In this document: in pieces, positions 37,583 to 50,160 of the stretch
Layout: every line of letters begins with the position of its first letter
Position numbering within the stretch: position 1 is the first letter of the stretch
Assembly: GCF_019703515.2 (NCBI RefSeq)
Contig: NC_059374.1
Location: forward strand, 17,057,095-17,121,094
From: Myxocyprinus asiaticus
Lineage: Eukaryota > Chordata > Actinopteri > Cypriniformes > Catostomidae
DNA: 64,000 nucleotides
Direction: 5' to 3'
Program-made: the position numbers and the translations under genes
Notes under the pieces: generated by a model
The model's input: the letters and a program-made list of their open reading frames with translations, nothing else
What the model was told of the DNA's origin: nothing
Database searches by the model: none

Positions 37583-37722
37583 TAAATGGTTCCAGATTTG
37601 TATCGACAGTTTATGACAGTAAATTACACACCCTGTTATCTGGCAGCAGGTCCTACAAGTTAATTTGTGACTGGCATTTATTAAAACTGCATTGTGGAGT
37701 TGCTGTTCATAACTCTACAGCT

Positions 37723-40700
37723 ATGGACTCAAGAGCTGTGTTTCTCTTTGTATGGATGTTGCTGTCGTCCACCTCCACTGGAATCAAACTAGATGGAAAT
37801 GGATATGTTGATATTGTCATTGCAATCAGTTCAACTGTACCAGAGGACATGACACTCATTGACAAAATAAAGGTAAATAGTTGCTTGTCTACGTAAACTT
37901 TAGAGCCAATAGTAAAAGGCTAGTTGTGTTTTTCTTAACTTATTTTTCTTGACAGTGTTTGCCACTGAGCAAATTAGAACCTGCTTGTTTAATGTCTGGC
38001 TGTATAGCATATTCACATTTTAATTTAATATTGACTTTCATTCTGACAGGACATGGTTACTGAAGGTTCTGAATATCTTTTTCAAGCACTGGATCAAAAA
38101 GTCTATTTCAAAGAAGTCGCTATATTAGTTCCACCCCAATGGTCTAGTAAGACTTTTGATAAAGCAAGAACAGAATCTTATGAAAAGGTACCATATATTT
38201 TTATGACCTCCTTGTACAAAATAAATGTTTAATAACTTTATTCACATTGGATGTTGCTGGCACAATTTCTACATCAAACGCAGGCCAAAATAAGAATTGA
38301 TAAACAGAATTCTGCATATGGTGATGATCCCTACACTAATCAGTATGGAGAATGTGGATCTGAGAGTCAGTACATTCATTTCACTCCAAACTTCCTCCTA
38401 GATGACAAACTCATTCAGCCTTATGGGTCAAGAGGTGAATGTTATTAGTCTTTCTTCTGTATAACCATTTTGCATCTGATGTTGAGCATTTAAGTATAAG
38501 TATGATAGCTTTAAAATCATTGTGTCATCTTTCCCCAGCACTGATTGCATTAACATGCATTATAATTCAAAATACATTATTAATATATAATGTAATGCTT
38601 GTTTGTTTGTATGCAGGAAGGGTTTTCGTGCATGAATGGGCTCATCTGAGATGGGGAGTGTTTGATGAATACAGTGTAGAAAATCCGTTTTATCTTTCTT
38701 ATAGCCACTATGAAGCTACAAGGTAATACATTGACTCATTTCAGTCTCAGTCCACAATTCAGGTTTTATGTTTTTTAAACAAAAAATAAACCATATTGTG
38801 AAATTATTCTCTGACTGAAATGATTGCAAACATAAATGTTCTGCTTTATCTTTAGGTGTAGCAAAAGCATAACAGGTGTGTTTTATGACATTACTACTGG
38901 ATCAAATAGGTGCAGCATTGATCCACAAACTTCACTCCCTACGAAGGGGTGCCAGTTTTTGCCGAACAAAGATCAGAACACAAACAGCTCAATAATGTAC
39001 ATGCAAAGCCTAGATTCTGTAAGTATAGATTGTATGTAATTTAACATATGTCATGTTTTTAGTGTTAAATGTACCTCTAAATGTTTGTACTGAATACCAT
39101 CTGGTTGATACTATGAAATCTGTTAACAAGCCACAACCAACCATGAGTTTGCAGCAGACACAAGTCCTAGTCAAGGTGTTTGACAACATTTGAAACTGAT
39201 ATTAAACAGAAATATTTGGTTTCAGGTGAATGCATTTTGTAGAGAACAGGAGCACAATAGTGTTGCCCCAAACATGCAAAATAAAAAATGTAGCAACAAA
39301 GCGACATGGACAGTAATATTTGAGGATTCTGTGGACAGCGGCGCCCTTCGTTCTCTAAAACCCCTGCAATACCCTCCACCAGCACCATCTTTCAAAGTTG
39401 TGCAGAGGATGAGTCGGGTTGTTTGTCTTGTGCTTGATGTCTCAGGAAGCATGCAAGTATGCAAAAACATACATTAACTTCACTTGAAAACAGATCAATT
39501 AGATCAAATATATTTAAGATAGATACATAAATTTTGATAAGGAAACCTTTTATCCATTTTTATTTTTTATATTTCATACACTTTCCAGGGCTCTAGAATT
39601 CTTCGACAGCAGCAAGCTGCCACACATTTCCTCCGGCACATCATTGAGGATCAAGCCAGTGTGGGAATTGTGACCTTTAGTGATAATGCTTATACTCTTA
39701 GCAGCTTGACTCTTATTGACAGTGAGACCACAAGAGAGATTCTCATCAAAAAGTTGCCAAGTACAGCAAATGGTGGCACATACATCTGTAAAGGCCTCAA
39801 TGAAGGCTTTAAGGTGGCATATTAATTATTAATTATGCACTTATCTTTTGTATTTTTATGATGTCCATACAGTATATGGTTTGTCCTGTGCCTTTGCTCT
39901 TTCTCTTCAAATCCATCAGGTACTTAAAGAGGACAATTTGGATGTTGTAGGAGATGAAATAATTTTTCTGACAGATGGTGAGGCATCAGACAACATTAAT
40001 GATTGTGTTCCAACTGCAATACAAAGTGGTGCCATTATACATACAATAGCTTTGGGTCCCAGTGCAGATAATGCACTGAAGTTGATGGCAGACAGCACAG
40101 GTAGGTTAAATGGGTAAACAACTTACTGTATCTTCATATTCCTGAGTAAAATCTTTATTTTAGAGTCACTTATCCAATGCAAATGGGTAATCCTACTATG
40201 TTCCATGTTGGAATTAGGGGGGAAATTTATCATAGCCGGTGATGATCTTCTTTCTAATCAGCTAGTGGATGCATTTGCTTCACTAACCATAACAAGTGGA
40301 GATTACACAAAAGAACCAGTTCAGGTTTGGCAAGTGATTGGTCATAATATTTTATATTACACTGCCTGGCAAAAAAAAAAAAAAAAAAAAGAAACAAAGG
40401 TTACATACTCTAATATTTCGTTGGACAGCCTTTAGCTTTGATTACGGCACGTGTTCTTCGTGGCATTGTTTCAACAACCTTATGCAATGTCACAACATTT
40501 ATTTCCATCCAGAGTTTTTCTTGTATTGATGACGGGAGAGTCGAACCACTCCGTAAAGTCTTCTCCAGCATATCTCAAAGACTTTCAATGAGGTTAAGGT
40601 CAGGACTCTGTGGTGGCCAATTCATGTGTGAAAATGAATCCTCCCTGAACCACTCTTCACAATTTGAGCCCGATGAATCTTTGCATTGTCGTCCTGGAAT

Positions 40701-43700
40701 ATGCCCGTGCCATCAGGGAAGAAAAAATCCATTGATGGGATAACCTGGTCATTCAGTACATTCAAGTAGTCAGCTGACTTCATTTTATTGCCGCATAATG
40801 TTGCTGAGCTTTGACCTGACCAACTGAAGCAATCCCAGATCATAAAACTGCCTCCAGAGGCTTGTACAGTGGGCACTATTCATAACGGGTGCATCACTTC
40901 ATGCGCTTCCCTTCTTACCCTGACATGCCCATCGCTTTGGAATAGGGTAAATCTGGACTCATCAGACCACATGACCTTTTTCCATTGCTCCACAGTCCAA
41001 TCGTTATGCTCCCTAGCAAAATAAAGCCGTTTCATTGTTTTTTCCGATTAGCATCACTAACAAGCAGAGCATGTGAGCGAAGCGGTGTGACACTCCGTTC
41101 AATAACCCGCTCCATGCCTGTGTGCTCCACTCAACCGTTCACGGCCCAAGCAGACGCTCCGCTCAAGTACCAGTCACTCTCATCGGTAAAAAAGCATTTG
41201 CTCAAATCCCGCTCTGACATTAAATTTCTCTTTAGTATACTTGGTTCCAAGCACGTACACAGGGGGTAGCTACAGTGGCCCGAGCAACTGCCTCTTTGCC
41301 CACATGGGCTGAGGTGCCCCTCTGGGTGAAATATAGACAATAGGCCAACATTTATTAAATCATCAAATTTAATAAAGTAGTAGTAACGTACACATCTGAC
41401 ATTATGTGATTGTATTGTTGTGTTTTAGTATAAAAATTCTCGCTGTTTATTTTGGACTGGTTTACAATGACTGTTAGATAATCGCATCAACCAGACCTTC
41501 CTTATCATTTGTAATCAGTCAAATATTTCTCTGTTAGCACGTCATTGAACATCTTCAAACAATGCCATAACATTTGATTTCAGTTGTAATTACCTTTATT
41601 TACTTTCAACAAGTCATCAAACATGCCTCTTCAAGTGATAAAGCAAATGTGCGTTGGCACAAAACTCGCGTATGTGCAAATTTGCGCTTTTCAGTTTAAA
41701 CTGGACCCGAGTGACACAACCGAGCAAGAAAACCACAATCTTTTCAACTTTAAAGTTTGTTCGAGTCATTTATAGCAATAATGAAAACATGGACTGGTAC
41801 CAGGAAAAATATTGCAGGTAAAAGTGAAATTCACAATTGATTTTCAGTTGTCTCCACGGAATGAATATACTGTAGATTTGATACATTAATAGGTTTCTGA
41901 TTTAATGCTATCAGACTTTGGGTCTGTACATTAAAATGAGCAATTTCTCATCCTAATTTTGCATTCAGTTTTAAAGGGTGTATTAATTTATCCAGAAAAG
42001 AGCAGTGAATGATTTTCTCTTTTTCAGTGTTCTTGCTTTATTCATTTATTAATTTATTACATGTACGAATCATATGCAATCTAAAGGACTGTGGTTATTT
42101 ATATAATAATTATTATATTAATAAATACCATGTGCCCCCTTTGTTTTTCCTTGATATTTTTAAAGCAGCATAAATGAATCTGGACTTTATATGCATCAAA
42201 CGATCATGTCTTGTGCATGCGCTATTTATATGCACAGCAAGGTTTAACCAAGGATTTAACAAATACAATTTTTTGTCCTGCATAAAGTGAGATTTTGTCC
42301 AATATATATATTAGATGAAATCATGTTTAATGATCCCCAAACAAATACAAATTATTTAATTCACAAATTACACTGCCTTCATTTAAGAAAGATTTTTTTT
42401 TTCTAATGTACAATCATTTATAGCTTTTTTCTCTGCGCATGACTGCAGCAAGCGATGTCGGAAGATGTTATCCACAACCACTAATCTAGAGTCAGTTTTT
42501 TACGTTTCACTTATCATTAAGGTGTGGATTTGGCTTTGGGAAACTGACCAGCAGTTATGTGCCACTTTATCCCGAAGCAGAAATCGAAAGCAACAGGCGG
42601 TCGATTAAGTGAGATAATTCCACAATGAAATTCTCTATGCGAGAGTGGAAATCATAACTAATCAAATGCTCAGTTGTACAATGGAGGCATGAAAGCAGAA
42701 TGCCTGTAAATTAGGACACATCTGCAAGATCATACATGTTTAATGGTTTTGATGCAGGGATTTTTTGTGTGTGATCAAGGAAAAATGCTTTGCCATTATA
42801 CAGTATTATCAAGATTACATATTCAACTGAGGGTGCTCTAACATTCGCAACCCTGCAGAACCGGGCCTGCATCTAGCTGGCAGCTGCACTGACAAGATGG
42901 CAAAACAACAAGATACCATACTTATCTATTAATTTATTATTTATTATCTAGATCAGTGTTATTATCAGAATTAATTAATAATTATTTCTTATTAATTAAT
43001 ATTTAAATTAAATAATAGAATCTAACTCATTAAAGCCCCACACGGGGCACCAGTAAATGTAGTGTGCTACATTCAGGAGCAGGTTTGGTTATTAGCAATA
43101 ATTATCAAAGATAATTATCAGTTATTAAAATCAATAGAACATTGATTTGAATCAGTGTTAGCTCTTTTAATCCTTCACATCAACAATCAAAGATAACCAT
43201 CAAATTCAATAGAATATTAATTATTGTCAAAGATAATCATTAATTATTCAAATCAATGAAACAATGATTAAAATTAACACTAGCTTATTGATCCTTCAAA
43301 TTCAACAATCATCAAAGATAATGATCAATTATCAGAATCAATAGAATACTAATAAGGATTAATATCGCCGGGGCACCACCCTCAATGTTAGATTGTTCTC
43401 TCAGGAAAATCGACATTCAAAAGGAAAACAATGAAGGCTTGAATCCGAGCACTGACGTCCCCTGCCAGCATTTGACACAGGTGTATGCAAAACAAACCAA
43501 AACACTTCTCTTTGAAATATAACAAAGTTTATTGATGCAATAATATAAATTAATAATCAATACAATACAGTCAATAAACTTCCGACATACAACTACAAAC
43601 TAAACAGTGACATGATTAGATATGGTAACCAAAATAAGACTATAACACATGAGAGGAAGGTATGTGTGTGTGTGTGTGTTTGTGTGAATGAGTGTGTATG

Positions 43701-46700
43701 TGTGAGGAGTGACATGCACAAAATGGCGGACGTGACTCTTGTGGAGAGTACGTCACGTGAGATTTCCGGCCAGAGAATATGGCCACGAATGTGGGCGGAG
43801 AGAAGCAGGTTAATGGCGGCTGCCCATTTACCGCGTGTCTCCGCTTGTACGATAACTTAGGGACAAAGCTGAGCTTTATCACTAAGTTATCTACTAGCCA
43901 AAAGTGTGTGCGGGAATGTTTGTGAGGGGTCGCATGTGTGTGTGGTTAGTACGAGAGAGAGAGAATAAAGTGGCGGCACCAAAGCCGGTTTCACGAACAT
44001 GGGAGAGAAAGCAGCTGTTAGTTTATCACTCAGAGACGCGGTGAACGGCTCGTAAACCATCCCGCGGTCTTTGGTTCTTTAATGGATAAACTCAGTGTGC
44101 CGGTCTCACCCATGATGGTGAAAATACACAACAGTCCAACGTGGTTGGACTACAACACAGCAAATATCTCATTCGTTATAAGGTATTACTGTAACATACT
44201 GTTAAGTATTATTAGCAGCAATGAGCGGACTCAGCAGTCTGTAAACTGTACAAGCAATAACCTTGATACACAAGAATAACACACTATAATATTCTATCTC
44301 TGCCCAGATGTAAACCTCTTACTCGAATCGCATGAGGACGCTGGTAGAATGTGTGTTCATCCGTTGTTTGACTCCGACTCGGTCCCTCGAGGCTCGGGTG
44401 ATGACGGGAGGCCGTTTCCTTGCTCTGTCGGCGGTACGGCTGTTGATTCTCGGCGGGCTGGCGGAGAAATCAGCGAAGTCGACTTCGTTGAAGAGGGAAG
44501 AGAAATCTTCTTTCTTCACTTCTGCAGGCAAACGGATGAAGATGTGGATTGCTCGGCGGTCTCCTTCGGATCCGTTAGAGTGTTCGGTGGAACACAGAGT
44601 AATCTCAACTCGTCCAGTGAGATGGAGATTGTATGACACAGTTTCAAGTCGTACGTTACTTCCTTGTGCCACAAGGCTACACCTGATAGCAGCAATGAGC
44701 TGCATCTACACATGGCAAGCAAAGTTGCTGGAAGCAATGCCCAGAAGGATCTCAGAGGTATTTCTACTCCTGATGACGTCATGGTTGAGGGGCGTTCTGT
44801 CGTGTGCCTCGTCCAATAGGAGTTGAGAGTTCGATCATTTAGTGAGCAAGGCTTCATGGGATTTGTAGTCTGTTTTGCACTCCCTTTGTTTGATTTTGGC
44901 GCAGTTTTTATCAGTAAGATTTATGACTTTGTGTGTGGGCCTCAGTCAAGTTTTACGACTGTGTTAGGCCTGCCTTTGTCTTCTATCTGAATACATGAGG
45001 CACAACATTCCCCCCTTTGGTCTGAAGAGCTGAATGTTGTCCAGTATCTTTAGAGCAACTGAAGGGCTGAACAGTTCTTGTTGGTTCACAATAACCTGTG
45101 GGTTATGCCATCCATGTATTCCTGATAGGAAAGAAAACGGTTGCACTGTCCATACAGTTCATTAGAGTTCACAGAGGCTTTATCATCTGGACAGAGATTG
45201 AGGCACATCTGGGCATAGAACTTCTAGCTAAATCTAAAACTACATTCATCACACATAAACATTTCAAGTTACTGGAAGGCACAGCATTAACCATAACACA
45301 ATCCTTTGTTGTTCTTTGGTCATAACACAAAATCAGAACGGAACCTGACAATGATTACTAGGACCAAAATGTTAGAGGAAAGGAAAGGAGGGTTAAAGGT
45401 TAAAAGGCTTATCCTTGGAAATGATTGGGGTTAACCTGTGGGATGGGCTCAGACTGGTGTGTAAAACGTGGCTGTTGGAGAAGGAGGGAGTCCAGTCTGG
45501 CCTGGCCTGTAGGTATTGAATGTACCTGTTCATGGCGTGTGCAATAATTGCTGTGATGATCCAACCATGAGCCAGAGGCCAACCAAACTGATAGGGCGTT
45601 CTTGGTAAGATGACGATCTGCTTATGTGACTAGGAAATATAGTGGTCAAGCCAGTCGGTTTGAGACTGAACTTCACTAATTTCGTCCCTTCAGCCTGAAG
45701 CTGCTGTTGAAGGGTGTCATCAATGGTGAGGTTGTGACCTCTAAATGCATCCCGGATCTCAATTTCTGCGTCATGCTTGTTGACATTGAGATGGAGGACA
45801 GTATCATCAATGTACACGATGGCTCCTTGGGAAACCATTAAGAACAGCATTTGGTTTGGTAGCCTTAGTTTAGTGGCTGTATTATGGCGGTCGTATGACA
45901 TTGGGACTTCGGTGGCTGGTGTGTTAATGAGCCAGCGATTGCCTGCTCGCTCTACCCTTGTCTTTGTTCCTTCATCTTTGACAGACATGCTACCATGACA
46001 CTTTTGTTCAGGGGATTCGGCTCTTAGGCCACAGAGGTAGTTAGTCACCTCTTTAACAAAGGGGTTGCTTGGGAAAACCCAATGAATATCCTTCATCTTG
46101 GTACACATGCTTAGGTTAGGGATAAGGTAGAGTGAGGGGTTCTCATCATGGTAGGCGAGTGTTGGTGGTGTTTTGAGGTGAATGTGTGTTACCTCTCTGA
46201 AAACCAACATTCAATACAGACTTTAGTCTGTATATATTCTGCCTTTCTATGATTGGTAGATTGAGGATAAATCCTATTTCGAGGTTCTGAGGATTTACAT
46301 GGATTGGAATTGCACTGCCAAGACTATATGCCAGGTGTATCTGTGAAGGTTGCACAACGGAGGTAGTAGCAGATCTAAGAATTTGTTCAACAAGGTCTAG
46401 GGAGACCAGGTAAGCTGGAATTCTTCCACCACTCAGACTGTTGACTGAGGAGCTAATTTCCTTGATGAGGTCCTGCATTAGATCTCTAACGATACACACA
46501 TAAGTTTTGACTTCTGACAACCTCTGACAAAGTCCCTAAAGCATGCAAAGTGTTATTGAAAAGAGCGGAGTACAAATTTACAGTGACTATAGTACATTGA
46601 AGGGTTTTACCCAGGCCCTGTAATTGTTCTTGTTGGAGGAGGAGTCTCTGCTGGATTTCTGGATAATGGCGACATGTCCACCTGAAGCTGGCGAACTGTT

Positions 46701-49700
46701 TTCTGAACCAAGTGGCCTCATGTGTCAACCTGAGCCCACATGCCCACGACAGCAGTTGATGAGTGGAGCCAGTCGATTCAGTAGGTCCTGGCCAATTAAC
46801 AGTGGTTCCATATTAATGGGACATATGTAAACAAGGTGTATTAGCGTCATCCCTTGAAAGGTAATGTCGATCCACGCCCATTTTGTGACAGACGACCTAC
46901 TGTATCTTGCATTTAGCTTGTGATGCTTACGTTGCAGGTCTCTGCGAAGGTGTTGGAACCCATTAGACTTATTTCGGAACCAGTGTCAAGTAGTGCGTGG
47001 GAGCTGATGCATCCATGTGTCAGGCACTGCCTTATGGCCCAGATCGCCCAAGAAGGTCAGAAAAGGAGGGTGTGGCGTGTTAGGAGTGACTGTTTTGGGG
47101 AGCAACTTGGACCCTGTTCCCCTTTCCCCAACCTACAAAGTAAACTTTGGCGTTAACGGGAGGGGGTACATCATCTAGTCATACTGACGGGGTTTCAGAG
47201 CCGTGTTCCTTTGAGGAGTTCGGCGGACCTGGTGAACGACAGAGCACGTCAAGCTTCGTTACTAACTCAGTCAAGCATTTCCTTATATCCTCCATTTCCT
47301 TTCTCAAATCTTGTTCTCTGAGGGGGTGTGTCTAGTCACCACCCCCCCGGTTATGTTGCCTACCCTGCTGGTGGGGTGATCGGCGCCTCTGGGGTCCTGT
47401 TCTAGCATTCATCTTAACGCGAGACATTTCGTTGCCTTCAAGCACTAGGTCTGCACATTCTGAGGCTTGGATCCCCAGGACTCTAGCATCATCTTCATGC
47501 CCTCAGGCAGGGCGCACACGTGTCTCCCATGCCAGTTGCACATACCTTCTGATTTCCTGCATGGTGGGGTTGCCCGTTCTGTAGTGCATCGTGACATCAT
47601 ATCGCACGCTCTCGTGGAGGTTGTGAAGGAAAAGAGACTTGAAAGCCTGTTCCTCCTCCAGACCTGGTGCATTACGTCCTTGGAAGTACGCAGTTCTCAG
47701 GCATCTGTAATACTTACACGGAAGCTCATGCCTCCTCTGCACGATGGCAAAAGCACCTAGGGTAGCGGAGGCTTCGTCGATATACAGTGAATACTTCTCA
47801 CGTAGGGCTTTACACAGAGCTGAGTAGTGGTCTCGGGTACCAGTCGGTAGTGTTTCCATGCACACATGGACACTCCTTACCGTGGTCTTCCATATGAGCT
47901 TGAGTTTTTCCCGTGACGAAGCATAAGGCAAGTCAACCAGGCAGTGCTCAATTTCTCTGAGATAATTGTCAATGTTTGAATCTCGATTACTCAGGTTAAA
48001 GCGCTCTATGTCCCCTGCGAGGGACTCGAGTTGTCGAGTGCGCAAGCCTTGGTGTCGGTATGACCGCGGGTCGTCCGAGTCATCCGAAACACCATAGTCA
48101 CTCAGATCGCTTTAGCGATGAGGACGACTTCCTCCCCGTCGTGGTGGGGAAGGTGTCCAGTCGATGCGTGGGGGTGGACACTGGGTTGCGTACAGTTCCC
48201 TGGCTAATGGGATCCTCGAGCCACTTTCACCACTCTGGGCTTGGAAGTAATTTTCCCCTCTCCGTGGTGTGGAATCAGTCGGTTTGAAACGCATGGTGGC
48301 TTGACTGAAAACTGACTGGGGGGTGGGGGGGGTGGCAACTGTAAGGAGGGGCACCTTCATCCAACCAGCGGGCCACTGGAGGAGCTTAAAAGGTGTCTCG
48401 GAGGACGAAGTCAGAGACTGTACCACTAGGGGCAGCTCGGCTCCTAGCATGTGTCCCTGGGTTTCTAAGGGACATATTTCTATGCATAGTGCTAAAGAGG
48501 GGACCCTCTTAAATGTCAGATGTTGTGCTGTGCGTTTCAGCTGCACTTATCTGATCTGACTCTAATCTTGGCTGGGCAGCTTGAAGCTGCCTGCGCAGGG
48601 TTTCATTTTCCTCCTGCATTTATCTTCATGTGCCTGGACTTTCTCAGCTTGGGTGCACCTAACTTCTTGGTGCAGGCTGAGATTTTCCCTCTGCACCATT
48701 TGGTAGCTGCTCTGCAGCTGGGCGAGCTGGGCCTGGTGCTCTGCGGTTTGCAGTTGGGTTCTGCGGTGATGAAGAAGGAACATTTGGCCCACTAGGTCCG
48801 TGATTGTGCGCTTTGGCTTCCCTAATGGGTTGCTGACATAATCAACTAGTTCCTACAATGCTTCATCACAACGACTAATATTGTAGCTGTTAAGGTTATC
48901 TCTCTCCTCTACGGAGAGACGGAGGACAGCAGCACCACATCTTGCAGTGCTGGGTCGTCTGACTTCTGTGGAGCTTCAGCTCCGGAGGGGCGATTGGTGA
49001 CTCATTTTACTGTGGCAGTAAATATTCTTATGACACAGTGGCTCTGTTAGCTTGTTGTGTTACAGTTTCTATAATGCTGACACGAACACACAGGTGAGAG
49101 GCTTCGACCTGTGGTTTACGGGTTACTGTTATGTAATGTGCGAATTTCACTGCGTTCTCTCCTCGGTGGACGTCAATTAGGTGACTTGGCACCTCTCTGT
49201 AACATCTAAGTGAAAGCGTTAGGAGTTAAATTGCAACAACAGCAGGCTTTGAGCAGACTATCATAAACTTACCAACCCCTAATTCACTCTTCAGAGCATT
49301 TTCACACCACACTGGCTTATGCTTGGCAAGCTGTGAGAAGTGTAGGGCTTTACTGGTTGTTTAGATCAGTGTTACTATCAGAAATAATTAATAATTATTT
49401 CTTTAGTTATTAATTAATATTTAAATTAATTAATTTAATCTAACTCCTAAAACCTCATATGGGGCTCCAGTAAATGTAATACGCTATGTTTAGGAGCGGG
49501 TTTGGTTATTAGCAATAATTAATAATTATCAAAGATAATTATTAATTATTAAAATCAATAGAAAATTTATGAGAATCAATGTTAGCTTTTTTTTAATCCT
49601 TTAAATCAACAATTGTCAAAGATAATCGTTAATTGTTAACATCGATGAAACATTAATTAAAATTAACACTAGGTTATTGATCATTCAAATTCAACAATCA

Positions 49701-50119
49701 TCAAAGATAATTATCAATTATCAAAAATCAATAGAATATTAATAAGGATTAACATTGACGGGGCACCACCTTGGAATCAGGGACTAATAACCAGATATGT
49801 AAAACAGTCTCAATATTACATTGTTTTCTTAGGAAAATCGACATCTGAAGAATATCGATTTTCGGGAAAAAAACAATGAATGAAGGCTTGAATCCGAGCA
49901 CTGACATCCCGTCAGCATGACACAGGCATATGCAAAACAAACCAAAACACTTCTCTTTGTAATATAAACAAAGTTTATTTATGCAGTAATATCAATTAAT
50001 AATTAATACAATGCAGTCAATAAACTTCCGACTTACAACTACAAACTAAACAGTGATATGATTAGATATGGAAATAAAAATAATTCTATAACACATGAGG
50101 GTGTGTGTGTGTGAGAGAG

Positions 50120-50160
<41 letters not shown>

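Larger units (their letters stand above)
45008..49474 (-). mobile_element. LTR retroelement interior: gag, protease, env-like; no RT or integrase
   Basis: Between the two LTRs, reading on the minus strand, a gag-like region (about 48990-47450) is followed by a retropepsin (about 47010-46740) and then an env-like region (about 46730-45530). Several stops and frameshifts are present. No reverse transcriptase, RNase H or integrase motif is seen, and protease and env-like sequence lie side by side, so the pol core appears to have been deleted. It is an old endogenous copy and is described here only as a relic. Confidence 0.7.

Noticed and set aside
43011..43060. Definite primer-binding site next to the left LTR
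   Set aside because: The GGTGCCCC motif appears outside both LTRs and several times at 51.3-51.7 kb, so a primer-binding role cannot be assigned without knowing the matching tRNA.
44319..44857. Open frames on both strands within the left LTR
   Set aside because: They have counterparts at the same place in the other LTR with different breaks, and no family similarity; LTR sequence explains them.
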